A DNA stretch of 64,000 bases, from NCBI GenBank assembly GCA_026008535.1, contig BRKX01000009.1:44327001-44391000 (forward strand), written 5' to 3'. The stretch's first letter is position 1. Every line of letters begins with the position of its first letter. The position numbers were made by a program, and so were the translations under genes. The notes under the pieces were generated by a model. That model was not told the DNA's origin. It saw nothing but the letters and a program-made list of their open reading frames with translations, and ran no database searches. This stretch comes from Perilla frutescens (lineage: Eukaryota > Streptophyta > Magnoliopsida > Lamiales > Lamiaceae). Of the stretch, positions 1-12,368 are shown piece after piece.

Positions 1-2374
1 CTTGTGCTACAGCTGCAAGACAGTTGCGTCTCATGGTAGGCCAATTATCTCTTTTCATGTGCAGCCATAAAACAAGAAAATAAAAGCAAAACTAGTGATT
101 GAGCTCGTTCTGTTTTTCTTATCTGTTGTGGCTAGAACCTACATCCGGTTATGCGTGCACATGAAATTCCTGTATTTTGTTCATATCTTTTCTGTGTTGA
201 ACAAAGGTTCTTCATTGACAGATGTGTGGCTCTTCTGCTCTCCCTCTCCCAGTTATGCAACAGTGGGAATCAATCACTGGACACCTCCTTCTGGAACGAT
301 ATGGCATGACTGAGGTAAGTGTTACCTACATAAACACTTCTTGAGGTCTACTTTAATAGATGATCCTGATGAAGAACTCCTGGTTTGCGTCGATGTTTCT
401 GTGTTTCTAGTTTGTCATGGCACTCTCTAATCCCCTACATGGCAAGCGGAAGGGGGGAACAGTTGGTAATCCACTTCCCGGTGTGCAGGTTAGTAATCTG
501 AGTTGTGGCATTCAATGCTGAAAAATACATCCATCATATGAACAAGTATATAAACACAGATAAAATTTTAGTGAACATGTTTCCTTGTATTCAAATCTGC
601 TGGTTGATTAACTTTTGGTGTATGTTTTTCCAAATGCCTGCTTTGATTTAAAAATATTTCAGAGTGCATGATAAAAAATTGTTTTGTTGTTTATGCCTTG
701 CTTATTTTTTTTCATATAAACAACTTACTCAAAATGCATTGCTTATGATAGGCCAAGATCCTTGCAGAAGATGGTAGTACGGATGCTGAGGGTGGTGAGC
801 TTTGCATTAAAAGTCCTTCATTGTTCAAGGAATATTGGAAGCTGCCTGAGGTATTTTGAACAACTCTGATTGTTAAAGAAATATGTAAAAGGCCTTGACG
901 AAAGAGAGCCCAGCATCTCATTCGAGTCCTTAATGAGACGTTTCCAGGTGACTAAGGAATCGTTTATTGATGGTGGTTTCTTCAAAACTGGAGATGCTGC
1001 TAGAGTGGATGAAGATGGATACTATGTCATCTTGGGACGTAAGCGTATTTAACTTCTCAAAGTTTTCAAGTCAAGGGTTGCTACTATGATATGACTTATC
1101 TGTATTCCATGGTTGCTGAAGATTTTGGACAGTTGCTACCTTGACTTTTAAATTTCAACACAGAAGTTGCCCTTACATTCTTTCAAGATTTATTTGTCCT
1201 TTCACCTGCTTTTGGCTGCGCATCCTATGCCAGATATTGAAATTCCAAATCAATAATTTGCTTATGTTCTCTTTGGTAGAAGATATTCCCTAATTACGGT
1301 GTCTCGTAATGCAGGTACTAATGCTGATATTATGAAGGTTGGTGGCTACAAATTATCTGCTCTAGAAATTGAGGCAGTTCTTTTAGAGGTTTGTTTTTAT
1401 CATCTCATCCTTGGAAGTCTTGATGTGCTGATAAGATTTACACAAAGCCTCTGAGTTTTCTTGTTATTTTGTTCTCAAATGATTAATGTTTCTTTGTTTG
1501 GAGAAAAATGAGTGATTAGAATATGTCACTTCGCACTTAATCAACTCTACTTTTGCAGCATCCAACTATTTCAGAGTGCTGTGTGTTGGGATTACCCGAC
1601 AAAGCCTATGGGGAAGCTGTATCTGCAATAGTTATACCTGATTCAGAGATTAAAAGAAAACGAGACGAGGAGTTAAAGCCTGCGCTAACTTTGGAAGAAC
1701 TATCCACCTGGGCAAAAGAGAAACTTGCACCATACAAGGTATCACACTGAACTGCACTGCTACGAGACGAGAGAAAATTGGAAAATTATCAAATTTCAGT
1801 TTGACAAAGATTGTCCCATAACATACATAAGCCCCATATTATCATATAGCAGGAAGATGTGGGTTCAAACTTTTTGAAAAGAAAGCTCTGACCTGAATTC
1901 TGAAACGGTCCACAGAACTTGTTCGCTTCATATTTTCATGCAATGACTTTCTACTAAAGCTAAAAGGGCTATCTTGATAATATCTAAGTTATGACTTTAG
2001 AAGTCATGAAGAATTTTGAAGTATGATAGACAGAGGAGTGTTGTTTCTTCATCATGATAAATATTTTATGCTGAAAGGAAGTCCTCGCTCGTATATGCCT
2101 TATCTTACTCATACCTTATCATCACTGTTTGCTTGCCTTGTATACGACTGCTGCTGTTGCACGACTCATTCCTTGTTGCGACTTGGTTTTCCAGATACCA
2201 ACTCGTCTATTGCTGTGGGAATCACTGCCTCGCAATGCTATGGGAAAGGTGATCCAAAATGATCTTCACTTGGTTCTGTGATATTAGTTGCAGCAAAAAT
2301 GCTTTAATGGCGATTTCTGTTGCTTTAATCAGGTGAACAAGAAGGAACTCAAGAAAACGCTAGCTGATCAGTAG
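1..2374 (+). CDS. AAE13: Malonate--CoA ligase (AAE13 type), 3' part of gene
   Basis: Partial gene, entering from the left edge. Exons by GT-AG borders and continuous frame: 1-35, 222-314, 411-488, 752-850, 948-1038, 1315-1388, 1559-1738, 2195-2248 and 2333-2374 (stop TAG). The joined reading shows the ANL adenylate-forming core: MCGSSALP, then YGMTE (A5 motif), a TGD block followed by DEDGYYVILGR (A7/A8), GGYKLSALEIE and the C-terminal NAMGKVNKKEL with the catalytic A10 lysine. AAE13 enzymes activate malonate with ATP and CoA to give malonyl-CoA, in the cytosol and mitochondria, clearing malonate and feeding fatty-acid synthesis. The match to plant AAE13 is strong along every exon, including the IPTRLLLWESLPRNAMGK block. 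No peroxisomal targeting signal is evident: the protein ends LADQ. Other acyl-activating enzymes are less likely because the N-lobe and hinge residues follow the AAE13 pattern. No frameshift or stop is seen in the exons. Confidence 0.9.
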
Positions 2375-5300
2375 TGCTAAAATGAAGTCATCAGTGCTAG
2401 ATGCTGAAATTTTAACTCTTGGAGATGGAGGATGAAAATCCTAGTGAAGTTAAAATCAATGCTGTAACAAATGATTTGTGAGATGAAAATACTATCCCAG
2501 GCAGGCTTGTAGTTTCTTTAAATTATGTGATTTTTTATTTTTTTTGGATTCACCAATTGCCCCAAGTGATTATTTAGCATGATTATATAGAACATAAGCT
2601 TGAAGCCCCAGATTTTTCATACTTGCATCCTACTATGCTTGCGATCGTGTTTGCTATCATCACTGAAAAATAAAATACGAGATTAAAACATGCCGCTGTA
2701 TGAGCCAGATTTTGAAACGTGGTTTTTACTCTTTAATTTCGGCCAATTACAACCTCAATCTTTCATTTTGGGTTATATTTGGCCACTTACCTGTGTAGTT
2801 GAATGCGTAAATGACACTTCAATAAAAATAAATATCCAGAAAATACTTTGAAATTCATATGTTCCAAACAAATAAAAAGATTTTAAGTAAGCTTTTCAAA
2901 AGAAAAAAAAAAGTTTTATAATCCATATTCTTTATTTGTTTTCCAACTTGATTATGTTCATTTCAAAATATTTCCTACTATATTTATGTACATGCTCAAG
3001 CTCACTAAAATGGCTTAACTTGTTAATCAGTTCAGTTTGGGCCTAGAATAATGAGGTCCGAATAATTTGTGCTCATTAGGCCCTATCAACACCTTAGTAA
3101 CAACTCTACACCTAATATGTGTATGATTTGCAAACCGCACCAAGTATGTATTTTCGAGGGTGGCTGTTGTGGATTACCCTCATTATAAGAAAAAATAATT
3201 AATAAGATCCCAATCCAATTGGGGTTGTTTAATAGTGGATTGGAATGACTTGTGTCCAAACGTCTCAAGTTCGAGTTTCTATAACATTATGCTATCTTAT
3301 ATGTAGTATACGATTTTCTTAATACAATTGTCTCTCATGTGCGGTTTATCAACTATTATACAATAGTGAAGTTTATCTGGTACAAAACGGTTGCAAGTTC
3401 CACTGATACAAAAAAAAAATGAAAAAGAAAAAAGAATAGGCTCATTCTTTTCCTAAACTAGATTTAGTTTGGTGGAGTGCGCGAGTTTAATTTGCTCAAT
3501 TTTTCAAAATTATCTTCTAAGTTCGTCACACATGACTAATTTAGTATTACTTATATCCAAGGTCAGTCTTGAAATTTTGAGTGTCGTGCTCAAACATTAA
3601 AAAAAAAATAAAAAATTCCCGAATAGGCATAAATTAAGGAGTAACACACATTACACGTGTCCACTGAAAAAAAAATGTATTGCACGTGAATAGTGAAAAA
3701 GCTAGCTATTAGCCCTAGTACTATTTCAAATGCGAAGAGTAAAAAATAAGGTAAGCTTGAGTCATGGGCAATTAATAAGGCTTGCAATTCTAAAAAACAG
3801 ACTTTAATAAATTCCCTAAAAGTACATAATCCTTTAATCTTTTCGGGAATTAAGTACTAAAATGAGGTAAACATGTATCAAAATCTTTATTTATATATAG
3901 AAAAGATTGAAATTTAATTAAGATAAATATTTCAATGAAAAAAAGAATTTGGTACCCCTAAATATCCCCCTATATATATGGGGTACCTTTCACACACGCA
4001 TCAGAGAACTTCTACTGTATGACAATGTTTGCTATGGTCACCACTGTACTCCATGCCGAAGAATATTACAAATAGGGTTGTAATAAGTCGAATCGAGTGA
4101 ACATACAATTGTTCATTTTTTTTTAATAAGACATTACATTTTAAAAATTATATTTGAGTTTGCTTGACTACTTATCGAATCGAGCTTTAATCTAGTCAAA
4201 CACGATTCAATTATTTAAAACAAGTATTTTAATAATTTTATACTTGTTTGGTTCATTTGTTCTTATCAAGTTCGAGCTGAGTTTTATCTTATCAAATACA
4301 AAATTATGTCCAAACGTGTTTGTGATTCTTATCAAACCAGTGAGTTCAAACAAACCTTTCACGCGTCGTGTATTAAATTATTTGATTTGATTTTCATATC
4401 TAATTACAAACAATTCTAAATAACTATATAATATAATAAATTTTAATTTGCCTTTCCATTTTTTGCTTTTACTGCATCTTTCAACCATAATTTACTTCTA
4501 ATTTACTCCACTTAATTTAGATTTAAGAATTATAGTTAGAAACTATTCTACTAATTAGCCTAAACTGTTTTGCAAATAATTAAATTATTCTATTCCGACC
4601 CAATTTATTTACTGATGCCTCAAAAACATGAAAAATAGCCGTTAAAACATAGTTGATGAGATCCAATGGCTGGGGCATTACTGTTGATAAAATGCAAGAA
4701 ATTAAGTCAAGCAAATATCATAATCTATTGCTGTCACATTCTTCCTTTTCAAAAACAACATTTTTTATAAACTTTTTTTTTTAGTACACAAACAACAAAA
4801 TTGAAAGTGAAAAAACATTGGGAAAAAAGATTAAAGCCCTTTTGAAAAGCAAAACCAGACAGCCCATCTTCTTTGTTATTTTAGTACTTGATGAATTGAT
4901 GATTGTGTTGACCTATGTCTTAGCCACATATTTCCCCACCCCAACCAACTAACCCTAGTTAAACAAATCTAAATAAATATACAATTTACTCTTTTAAATT
5001 ATAATAAAAGAAAAATCCTTTTGGAAGTGGAAAACAAGTGGATTGTAAAAGGAAAATTTTAAGTATTTTTAATGAGAATGTGGGGGTGATGAATTTATGA
5101 CGTCATCGTTACGACAGAAAAAAAGGTATAAAACTTGTCAGGATCTCATGAGTGGGAAAGGAAAGGCATACTTTTTTATTTTATTTTATTTTATTTTTGA
5201 ATTTTCTGATACAGAATGAGAGGAAGATATAATTTTGGTAAATTTTAGACTTTCGGTTCACTAATTAATTTCATCAGATATTGCCCTATAATTTGAAAAT

Positions 5301-5646
5301 TTTGTAAAATTAAATTAGCTACTACGGCCGAGAATATGGAAGAGAAATTGCCCAAATCAGCAAATTTAAATATTGCCTATAAAATATCAAATTTAGAATT
5401 TCAATATTCAAGTAAATTATGGCATTGAATCACGGATGGGTATCTCGAATTGAGTTTTTGAGTCAAAATCCTTCGAACTATAAATGTGTAAAAGAAAACG
5501 AAAGTTAATTAGGATATATTGTAACTCGTGATTTTTCTTCAAAAATAAAATAAAAATATTATAACTCTTGTAGTTAGCCAGTCAAAAATGAAAAATCCGA
5601 TAGTTATAAGAGTATCAAAAATTCTTACATTCAAATGTAGATCTTA
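2375..5646. other. Intergenic, no gene seen
   Basis: This is the 3' flank of the AAE13 gene followed by AT-rich DNA. No open frame resembles a known protein. The first few hundred bases should contain the 3' UTR and polyadenylation site. Near 4,073 there is a TAGGG-type sequence reminiscent of hAT ends, but no partner end was found. Confidence 0.6.
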
Positions 5647-5890
5647 CTCATTCCGTTTCTGAATAAGTGTCATTATAAATAAATACATATATATATATTA
5701 ATAAAGTAATAAGAATACTTTATACAACTTTATATGAATATATTAAATGTGTCAAATATGAATGTTTAAATACATTTAATGAGGAAAAATGTGAGACCAA
5801 TATGAAATTTCACACTGATTGGATAAAATATCACTTTTTATTAAATAAAATTAAAGTGTTAGAACGACGTTCATTTAGAAATAAAGGGAA
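5647..5890. mobile_element. Stowaway-like MITE (Tc1/mariner group)
   Basis: The two ends form an imperfect inverted repeat of about 25 bp. The left end starts CTCATTCCGTTTCTGAAT and the right end, read backwards, starts TTCCCTTTATTTCTAAAT. A TA dinucleotide flanks each end (5645-5646 and 5891-5892). Size (244 bp), TA duplication and the CTC(C)NTCCGTTTC-like terminus fit plant Stowaway MITEs. It has no coding capacity. The ends are diverged, so it is an old copy. Confidence 0.65.
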
Positions 5891-6192
5891 TATTTCATTT
5901 CCCATTTTATTAATTGTACCACCGTGGCATCAATAAATCATATGCATCGAATGATATTAAAAATCACGGATAATAATATATGAAATAGTAGAAAATATAA
6001 CGCTAAATGTAACAGATAAATTAAATTGTAATTAAATCGGATATTTGAATTCTGTTTTGTCGGCACGGACATTATGAGATGAGTAGACCCAAGCAGTGAC
6101 AAGTTGGTAGCAATGAGCAGTGGCAGATATGTGCAACTATATTTTAACCTTGTACATATGACCTAGTAATAAAGATAGAGTATTGTCGACTC

Positions 6193-6195
<3 letters not shown>

Positions 6196-6249
<54 letters not shown>
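6196..6249. repeat. (TA)n microsatellite
   Basis: An uninterrupted TA run of about 27 units lies directly against the left end of the 1.1-kb inverted-repeat element. A shorter TA run follows that element's right end, so the element may have inserted into a TA tract. Confidence 0.9.
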
Positions 6250-6250
<1 letters not shown>

Positions 6251-6252
<2 letters not shown>

Positions 6253-7368
6253 ATCAAATAGAAATTCAATTCCCTCATGAGAACCTAGAAATTAATCATA
6301 ACTTTAGATTTGATTAAATTTAATGGCCACAATTTAGTCAATATTTTAGTCAAAGTAAGATGGCAAACTTGTAATATTTAAAAACTTAATGAAAATGAGG
6401 TTATTTTCGTAATTTAGAAATTAAGTTATGTTTTTCGGATTTTGGGCCCAATTTCTGGAATTCAATAGACAACATTTTAAAATCGTTGTCTTTCCCGCAT
6501 TGTATTAATATGCTAACATGAGAGATATATGTTGCTAACATCAAGAGATTCTGTTGCTAACATGAGGTAGATTCATATTGCTAATTTGAAAAGATCATAA
6601 TAGTAAATTAACATGTATTAAACACCACACATATAACATTGGACCACATTTAAAATAATATTGTGTAACATGTGTAACATCATTCATACATATAACATAT
6701 TGCTAATATGTAAGAAATATACACACTGCTAATATGTGACTAATAATTTGCTAATATGTTAGTAATATATTGCCAATATGTGAATAATGATTTACTAGTA
6801 TGACTTAAATTCTCAAATATTATAAGTTATCAAAACTATATTAAGCATTAATAAAGTTATAATTATTTTTGAACTTAAATATATATAACTCATACTTTAA
6901 CTATTTTATCATGAAGGAAACTTAACGTTCAAAATCGTGCATAAAAAGTTTCATATTAGCAACATAAACACAAGATATGAGCAATATTGTGATATCATAT
7001 TAGCAATATCTAACAATTACGAGTTGAATATGTGCGAATTTTTTTTTTTGTATTTCTTATCAATTTTTGCTCAAATAAACATATGCACTAGGATCTTAAA
7101 TGAAAGAGTATGAAAAAATCTTTAATTTGATTTTTTTTTTTGCGTAAATTGTATAAAAAATGAGTAAATTATGATTATTTAAAGTTTTTAACAATTTTTT
7201 AAAGAGATGATGACATCAGTTTATTATACAAATCTGGAAATACCCCTTATATTTCGAATTTTTCATATTTACAACTATGTCACCGCTTTTTTATCCGTCA
7301 TGTCATCAAAATCCTTGAATTTGATTGGTTCCTAGATTCTCATGGGGAATTGGTTCCTATTTGAACCC
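6251..7368. mobile_element. Long-TIR DNA element with repeated TTGCTAAYATG motif, non-coding
   Basis: The first ~55 bp (GGATCAAATAGAAATTCAAT onward, to ~6300) and the last ~55 bp (7312-7368) are inverted copies; the right end reversed begins GGGTTCAAATAGGAACCAAT. Both arms include a CATGAGAA core. Inside, 6,510-7,010 carries many diverged copies of TTGCTAACATG/TTGCTAATATG on both strands, like subterminal transposase-binding repeats. No transposase frame is present. The flanks are TA-rich, so a target duplication cannot be read with confidence. It is probably a Mutator-like or related non-autonomous element; the superfamily is an inference. Confidence 0.6.
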
Positions 7369-7513
7369 ACCCATATATATATATTCAAGTGTAAACGTAA
7401 AAATCAGTTTGTCTAGTTTGTCTACTGTGATTGGGTGATTATCCGTACTAGTATCATAGAATTACTATTTTATCTCATTTTTCATTGAGCTATTAGGTTG
7501 TCTCCACCTAAAT

Positions 7514-10191
7514 ATGGATGATAATGAGAATGATGTTTGTTTACTTGATATATATAATCTAAGAAAATGGGATGGTCTTGATTCTAAAATGATTGATTTG
7601 TTAATGGAAAAGGGTCCTAGACGAGATTTTTCTATTGTGAAAGATCCTAAAGATAACTTTTTCAGATGATTTACGGCTAACTTGTATACTAGAATTTTAT
7701 TGAATGGAGAAACACTTGATAGAGATTGGCTTGTTTATTCGAAAGAGCTTGATAGAGTCTTTTGTTTTTGTTGTGAAATATTCAAAAAATCAGTTGGTAG
7801 AGGTGCATTAATAAATGAAGGATTTAGGAATTGGGTACGCATTGGCATAAGACTAAGTGAGCATGAGACAAGTATGGAACATGTTAAAAATATGACCAAC
7901 TTGGTATGATTTGTGCTTAAGATTTCAAAAGAATCAAACTATTGATAAAGTGGCTTAAAAATAAATAGAGAAAAAAAAATCATTGGAAAGGAGTCTTTTG
8001 CGAAACTAACGACTTAGAAAGTCTGTAATTGATCTAGAAGCTTCAGTCAATCTTGGAAGACTCAAACCGACTGCCCGATGTTCCAATCACAGCTAAGCAT
8101 CTAAGAAAGAAGGGAAAGAAGTCCAATTGAGCCCCCAAGAAAAAGAAAGAAGAAAAAGAAGTAATTGTAAAATTTCTTTCTAAATAAAATTTAGCTTTTC
8201 ATGGTACTAATGAGAGATTGTATCAAAATAACAATGGTAATTTCTTGGGCTTAATTGAAATGTTGGCAGAATTTGACCCCGTTGTTCAAGAAGATGTTAG
8301 GCGTATTACAAATGAAGATATACACTTTCATTATCTTGGTCATAACATCCAAAATGAGTAAATACTTTTGCTTAGTTCTACCATCAAAACTGAAATAATT
8401 AAAAACTAAAACAAGCAAAATTTTTCTCTGTGATTCTTGATTGTACCCCTGAAGTTAGTCATCAAGAACAAATGTCTTTGATATTAAGATATATGGATAT
8501 CTCATCGATTGATGCTGTTATTGAGGAATCTTTTTTAGGATTTTTGAATGTGAACGATACAAGTGGCCAAGGGCTTTTCAATTTTTTACAAAATGAGTTG
8601 CAAAATCTTGATCTTGATATATTTCATGTGCGAGGGCAAGGTTATGATAATGGATTAAATATGAAAGGAAAACATCAAGGAGTACAAAAGAAACTTTTGA
8701 ATATAAATCCTATAGCTTTTTATACTCTTTGCAGTTGCTATAGTCTTAACTTAATATTATGTGATATGGCTAACACATGTGCTAAGGTTAGAGATTTTTT
8801 TTGGAGTTATACAACGTATTTATACGATATTTGCATATTTACGAAGAGATGGTAAATTTTGAAAGATAATGTAAAAGGACTGACTCCCAAGTCATTGTCA
8901 TCCACTCGTTGAGAGAGTAGAGTGGATATTGTTAAAGTTATAAGGCTTCAAATGGTAGATATAAGAGAGGCTTTATTGCAAGTAGCAGAAAATGATAATG
9001 ATTCTAAAATAAGAAGTGAAGCTAAATCCTTAGCAACAAATGAGCTTTGTGATTTTGAGTTTTTGATGTCAATAATCATTTGGTTTGAAATATAATTTGC
9101 AATTAATATGGTTAATTGATGCTTACAATTGAAAGAAATGCTTATTGATGTTGCTATTGAAAAAAATAAAAGGTTTGATTTCTTATTTTGAGAAGTATAG
9201 AGAAAGTAATTTTTATGATGCCTTGGATAGTGCTAAAAAATTGTCATTGAAATGGATATTGATCTAATATTTTCCCAAAGACGTACAATTAGAAGAAAAA
9301 AACATTTTGATGAGAATTCAAATGAATCATCAATTGTTGCATTATCTGGTGATGAATCATTTAGAGTTAAATTATTTTCTTTACATTGTTGATCAAGCCA
9401 TAATTTCTCTGAAAAGGAGGTTTGAGCAATATCTTGATTATGAAAAGATCTTTGGTTTCTTGTTTACTTCTCACAAGTTGCAGTAGTAGATGATATGAGT
9501 TTAGAATCTTGTTGTAATCATTTTAAAAGTGCACTTAAGCATAATGAGCAATCTGATGTTGATGGGAATAAGTTATTTGTGAAGTTAAAGTTACTTAGAG
9601 AAGTCATTCCCTAAAGAAAAAATGGGACCTCTTGATATTTTGAAATTTTTGAAAGGTTTGGATTTTTTTCTAATACTATTATTGCATATAGAATTTTGTT
9701 GATTATTCCTGTGACTGTTGCATATGCAGAAAGAAGTTTTTCAAAGTTGAAGTTGTTGAAGTCATATCTGCGTTCGACAATGTTACAAGAAAGACTAATG
9801 AATTAACGATGATAGCCATAGAAAATGATCTTTTGGATAAAATAGATTATGAAGATTTATGGAGTTAAAGTTACTTAGAGAAGTCCTCCCTAAAGAAAAA
9901 ATGGGACCTCTTGATATTTTGAAATTTTTGAAAGGTTTGGATTGTTTTCATAATACTATCATTGCATATAGAATTTTGTTGACTATTCATGTGACTGTTG
10001 CATCTGCAGAAAGAAGTTTTTCAAAGTTGAAGTTGTTGAAATCATATCTGCGTTCGACTATGTTACAAGAAAGACTCAATGGATTAACGATAATAGCCAC
10101 AGATAATGATCTTTTTGATAAAATAGAATATGAAGACTTGGTTGATGAATTTGCTTCAAAGAGTGCTAGAAGAATGTCACTTTTTAGGTAG
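7514..10191 (+). pseudogene. hAT-superfamily transposase pseudogene (ZMYM1/TTF-finger type)
   Basis: A decayed transposase gene. It begins MDDNENDVCLLD at 7514 and meets a stop at 7667-7669. The same frame then continues with a zinc-finger-like segment containing VFCFCCEIFKKS and ending in a conserved H..H/EH region (7682-7909). A middle block at about 8430-8855 resembles DUF4371, with ILDCTPEVSHQEQM and a GQGYDNGLNMKGKHQG motif. The 3' end encodes the hAT C-terminal dimerisation domain, with VASAERSFSKLKLLKSYLRS and a final stop at 10189-10191. Several frameshifts and stops separate the blocks. A 280-bp segment covering the dimerisation domain is duplicated in tandem (9582-9861 and 9862-10141). 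These proteins normally cut and paste hAT elements in the nucleus; this copy cannot. A plausible right terminus, ending GACGGCCCTA, lies at about 10,393-10,404; no matching left end was found. Confidence 0.8.
9582..10141. repeat. 280-bp tandem duplication in hAT transposase relic
   Basis: Two direct copies with a period of 280 bp. Each starts near AGTTAAAGTTACTTAGAGAA and ends near GATTATGAAGAT. The second copy is joined to the intact 3' end of the coding region. The copies differ by scattered substitutions and small indels, so the duplication is not recent. Confidence 0.85.
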
Positions 10192-10459
10192 AAGATTCGT
10201 ATTGATTTGAGATTGTACTTGGATATTAACAATATAAATAAAGTTGTTTGAATTTTTTATTTTCATTTTTTTATCAAAATATAATTGTAATATACTAATG
10301 TTTAGAAATTTATAACTAAAATTAAAATTTAACATTCTTTCAATACTAGGGAGCCAATTTTTTAAAATTAGCACAGGGGCTACCAAAATTTTAAGACGGC
10401 CCTACCTATACCCTAACCCTTAATATAAACCTTATACCCTAAACCCTTGAAACACTTCA

Positions 10460-11220
10460 CACTAGCTAGCTACACCATAATCTACAACCACTCGGAATAT
10501 AACCTTAATCACACGTCGATCGTTTCATATATAAAATTCACTTTCACATATAATAATGAATATCACAATTTTACTAATATTTTATTAATTATAGAACTTG
10601 TAAAAATCATACATTTATATTAAAATTTTAATTTTATGTAATTAACAATTCACATATAATCTTATTAATTTTGTGAATTTAAAAACAAAGCATTATTTAA
10701 TTTATTCCAAAAAAAATACTATGTGACGTAAAATGTAAAAAATATTAATTAAAAATTAAATAAACAATGAAAATAGAAATTAAAAATAAAAAAATAGAAA
10801 TCAGGCGACGGAAACGTTCCGTCGCTTTATTATAAAATTAATTATTAAATAAATAAAAAAAATAAAGTGATGGAATATGTCTATTACCTTTTTCAGAAAA
10901 AAAAATTTAATTTTTTTAAAAAAATATAAGGCCACGGACATGGTTCGTCGCTTTATTATTCAAAAAAAAAAATAAGGCGACGAAAAATGTCCGTTGCCAT
11001 ATTTTCCGGAGAATAAAAATTAATTATAAAAAAAATAAGGCAACGGAACGTTTCCGTCGGTAAAAAATTGTGAAAAAAATAAGACAACGGAAACTGTCCA
11101 TCGCCCCATATGGTGACGGAGTTTCCGTCGCTAATGTTGTATGTCGCCTTTCAGTCGCCTGTGTTGACAAAATAGATTCCGTGATCATTTTCATCGCTTG
11201 ATTTGTGTTTTCTTGTAGTG
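10460..11220. mobile_element. CACTA-type element or 3' end with subterminal repeats
   Basis: The right boundary is the classical CACTA terminus: on the - strand it reads CACTACAAGAAAACACAAAT from 11220. Inward, 10,803-11,160 carries about ten diverged inverted and direct copies of a CGACGGAA...TTCCGTCGC motif, typical of CACTA subterminal binding sites. A CACTA pentamer at 10460-10464 is preceded by TCA, and TCA also follows 11220, which would be a 3-bp target duplication. The left terminus matches the right only over CACTA and subterminal repeats are absent on that side. The right end is therefore well supported and the left boundary tentative. No coding sequence is seen. Confidence 0.55.
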
Positions 11221-11223
11221 TCA

Positions 11224-12046
11224 AAGATAAATTATTAATGTAGAAGATTTAATTGTGTTTTGGTAAGGATAAAATTGGAAGAAAGGATATGAAAATTTTA
11301 AAACTATCAATTATCGTTAAATAGAGTGAATATATAAAACTATTACGTTTCGATGGAAGCCACATTTATTTTTATTTATACATACTACTATATATACTCG
11401 CCTAGATGTATGTGAACTATATGTAATTAGAGGTGTACATCTTAAAAGTAACTTTAAAATATTTAACCTCATGTTATTTATATAAACTTATAATTTATTA
11501 ATTTTATTTTTTCATTATTTCTATGAAAAATGATATTTAATTTTACAATATATTGAAGCTTTATTATTATTTTTTTAGGAAATAATGGAAGCTATTATTC
11601 CATCACTTTATGTTATGATGGTGGTGGGAAAAAAGGTGCTTACATCTGCATATTTTTAATTGAAAAAATATATGTTGGGTTTTTTTATTAATTTGTTAGT
11701 TGATTGACTTGGAAAATTAGGCATATGCATTTATTTTGTGAACAATAGTAAATTAATTTAGAGAATACTAAATAGAAACGTGTTATACATGTGTACCACT
11801 TTTTTCCGCGAAATGAGTGCTCTATTTTTTTTCTTATTTATATCATAAATAAATGTATTGTTTAATGTACGAAATGAGTGCTCTATTTATTCTTCATATG
11901 TTAATTATGAATTTGAACTAGTGTTACATAAATTGTAAATTAATCAATCTATCGCACTTTGTTTTTGTCACTAGTTTGGTATTAATTTAAAGAAAACTTT
12001 GAAACATATTAAGCGCTCGTTTACTAGTTATATTAGTCGTTTGGCA
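11224..12046. other. Intergenic, no gene seen
   Basis: AT-rich DNA. A short phrase, CGAAATGAGTGCTCTATTT, occurs twice (about 11,810 and 11,870). No coding signal or transposon boundary was recognised. Confidence 0.5.
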
Positions 12047-12368
12047 ACAAGAGATCGAGTTAGAGTTTTTTTAAGGACAACAATTTAGGCCGATTTGGAA
12101 AAGAGGACAAATTTATTACGGGCCGAAATTTAAGAACATTAACATTTAAGTATTGCGTCTGTAGGCCAATTTTCAGCCCGAACGGGCCAAAATTTTAGGA
12201 CATTAACATTTAAGTGTTGCGTCCGTAGCCCGTTCGAGCTGAAAATTGGCCTACGGATGCAACACTTAAATGTTAATGTCTTTAAATTTCAACCCGCAAT
12301 AAATTTGTCATCTTTTCCAAATCGGTCTAAGTTGTTGTCCTTAAAAAAACTCCAACTCACAAGAGATC
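12047..12368. mobile_element. Foldback Mutator-like MITE with 10-bp target duplication
   Basis: The element proper is 12057-12358 (302 bp). It is bounded by a perfect 10-bp direct repeat, ACAAGAGATC, at 12047-12056 and 12359-12368. Almost the whole element is one inverted repeat: the left arm starts GAGTTAGAGTTTTTTTAAGG and the right arm, reversed, starts GAGTTGGAGTTTTTTTAAGG, so a transcript would fold into a long hairpin. A 9-10 bp target duplication with long arms is the Mutator-like pattern. Two further units of the same family make up the element at 21,017-21,517. No coding capacity. Confidence 0.85.

Noticed and set aside
10405..10446. CCCTAACCCT-like phrases suggesting telomeric DNA
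   Set aside because: Only two or three imperfect phrases; too short and degenerate for an interstitial telomere.
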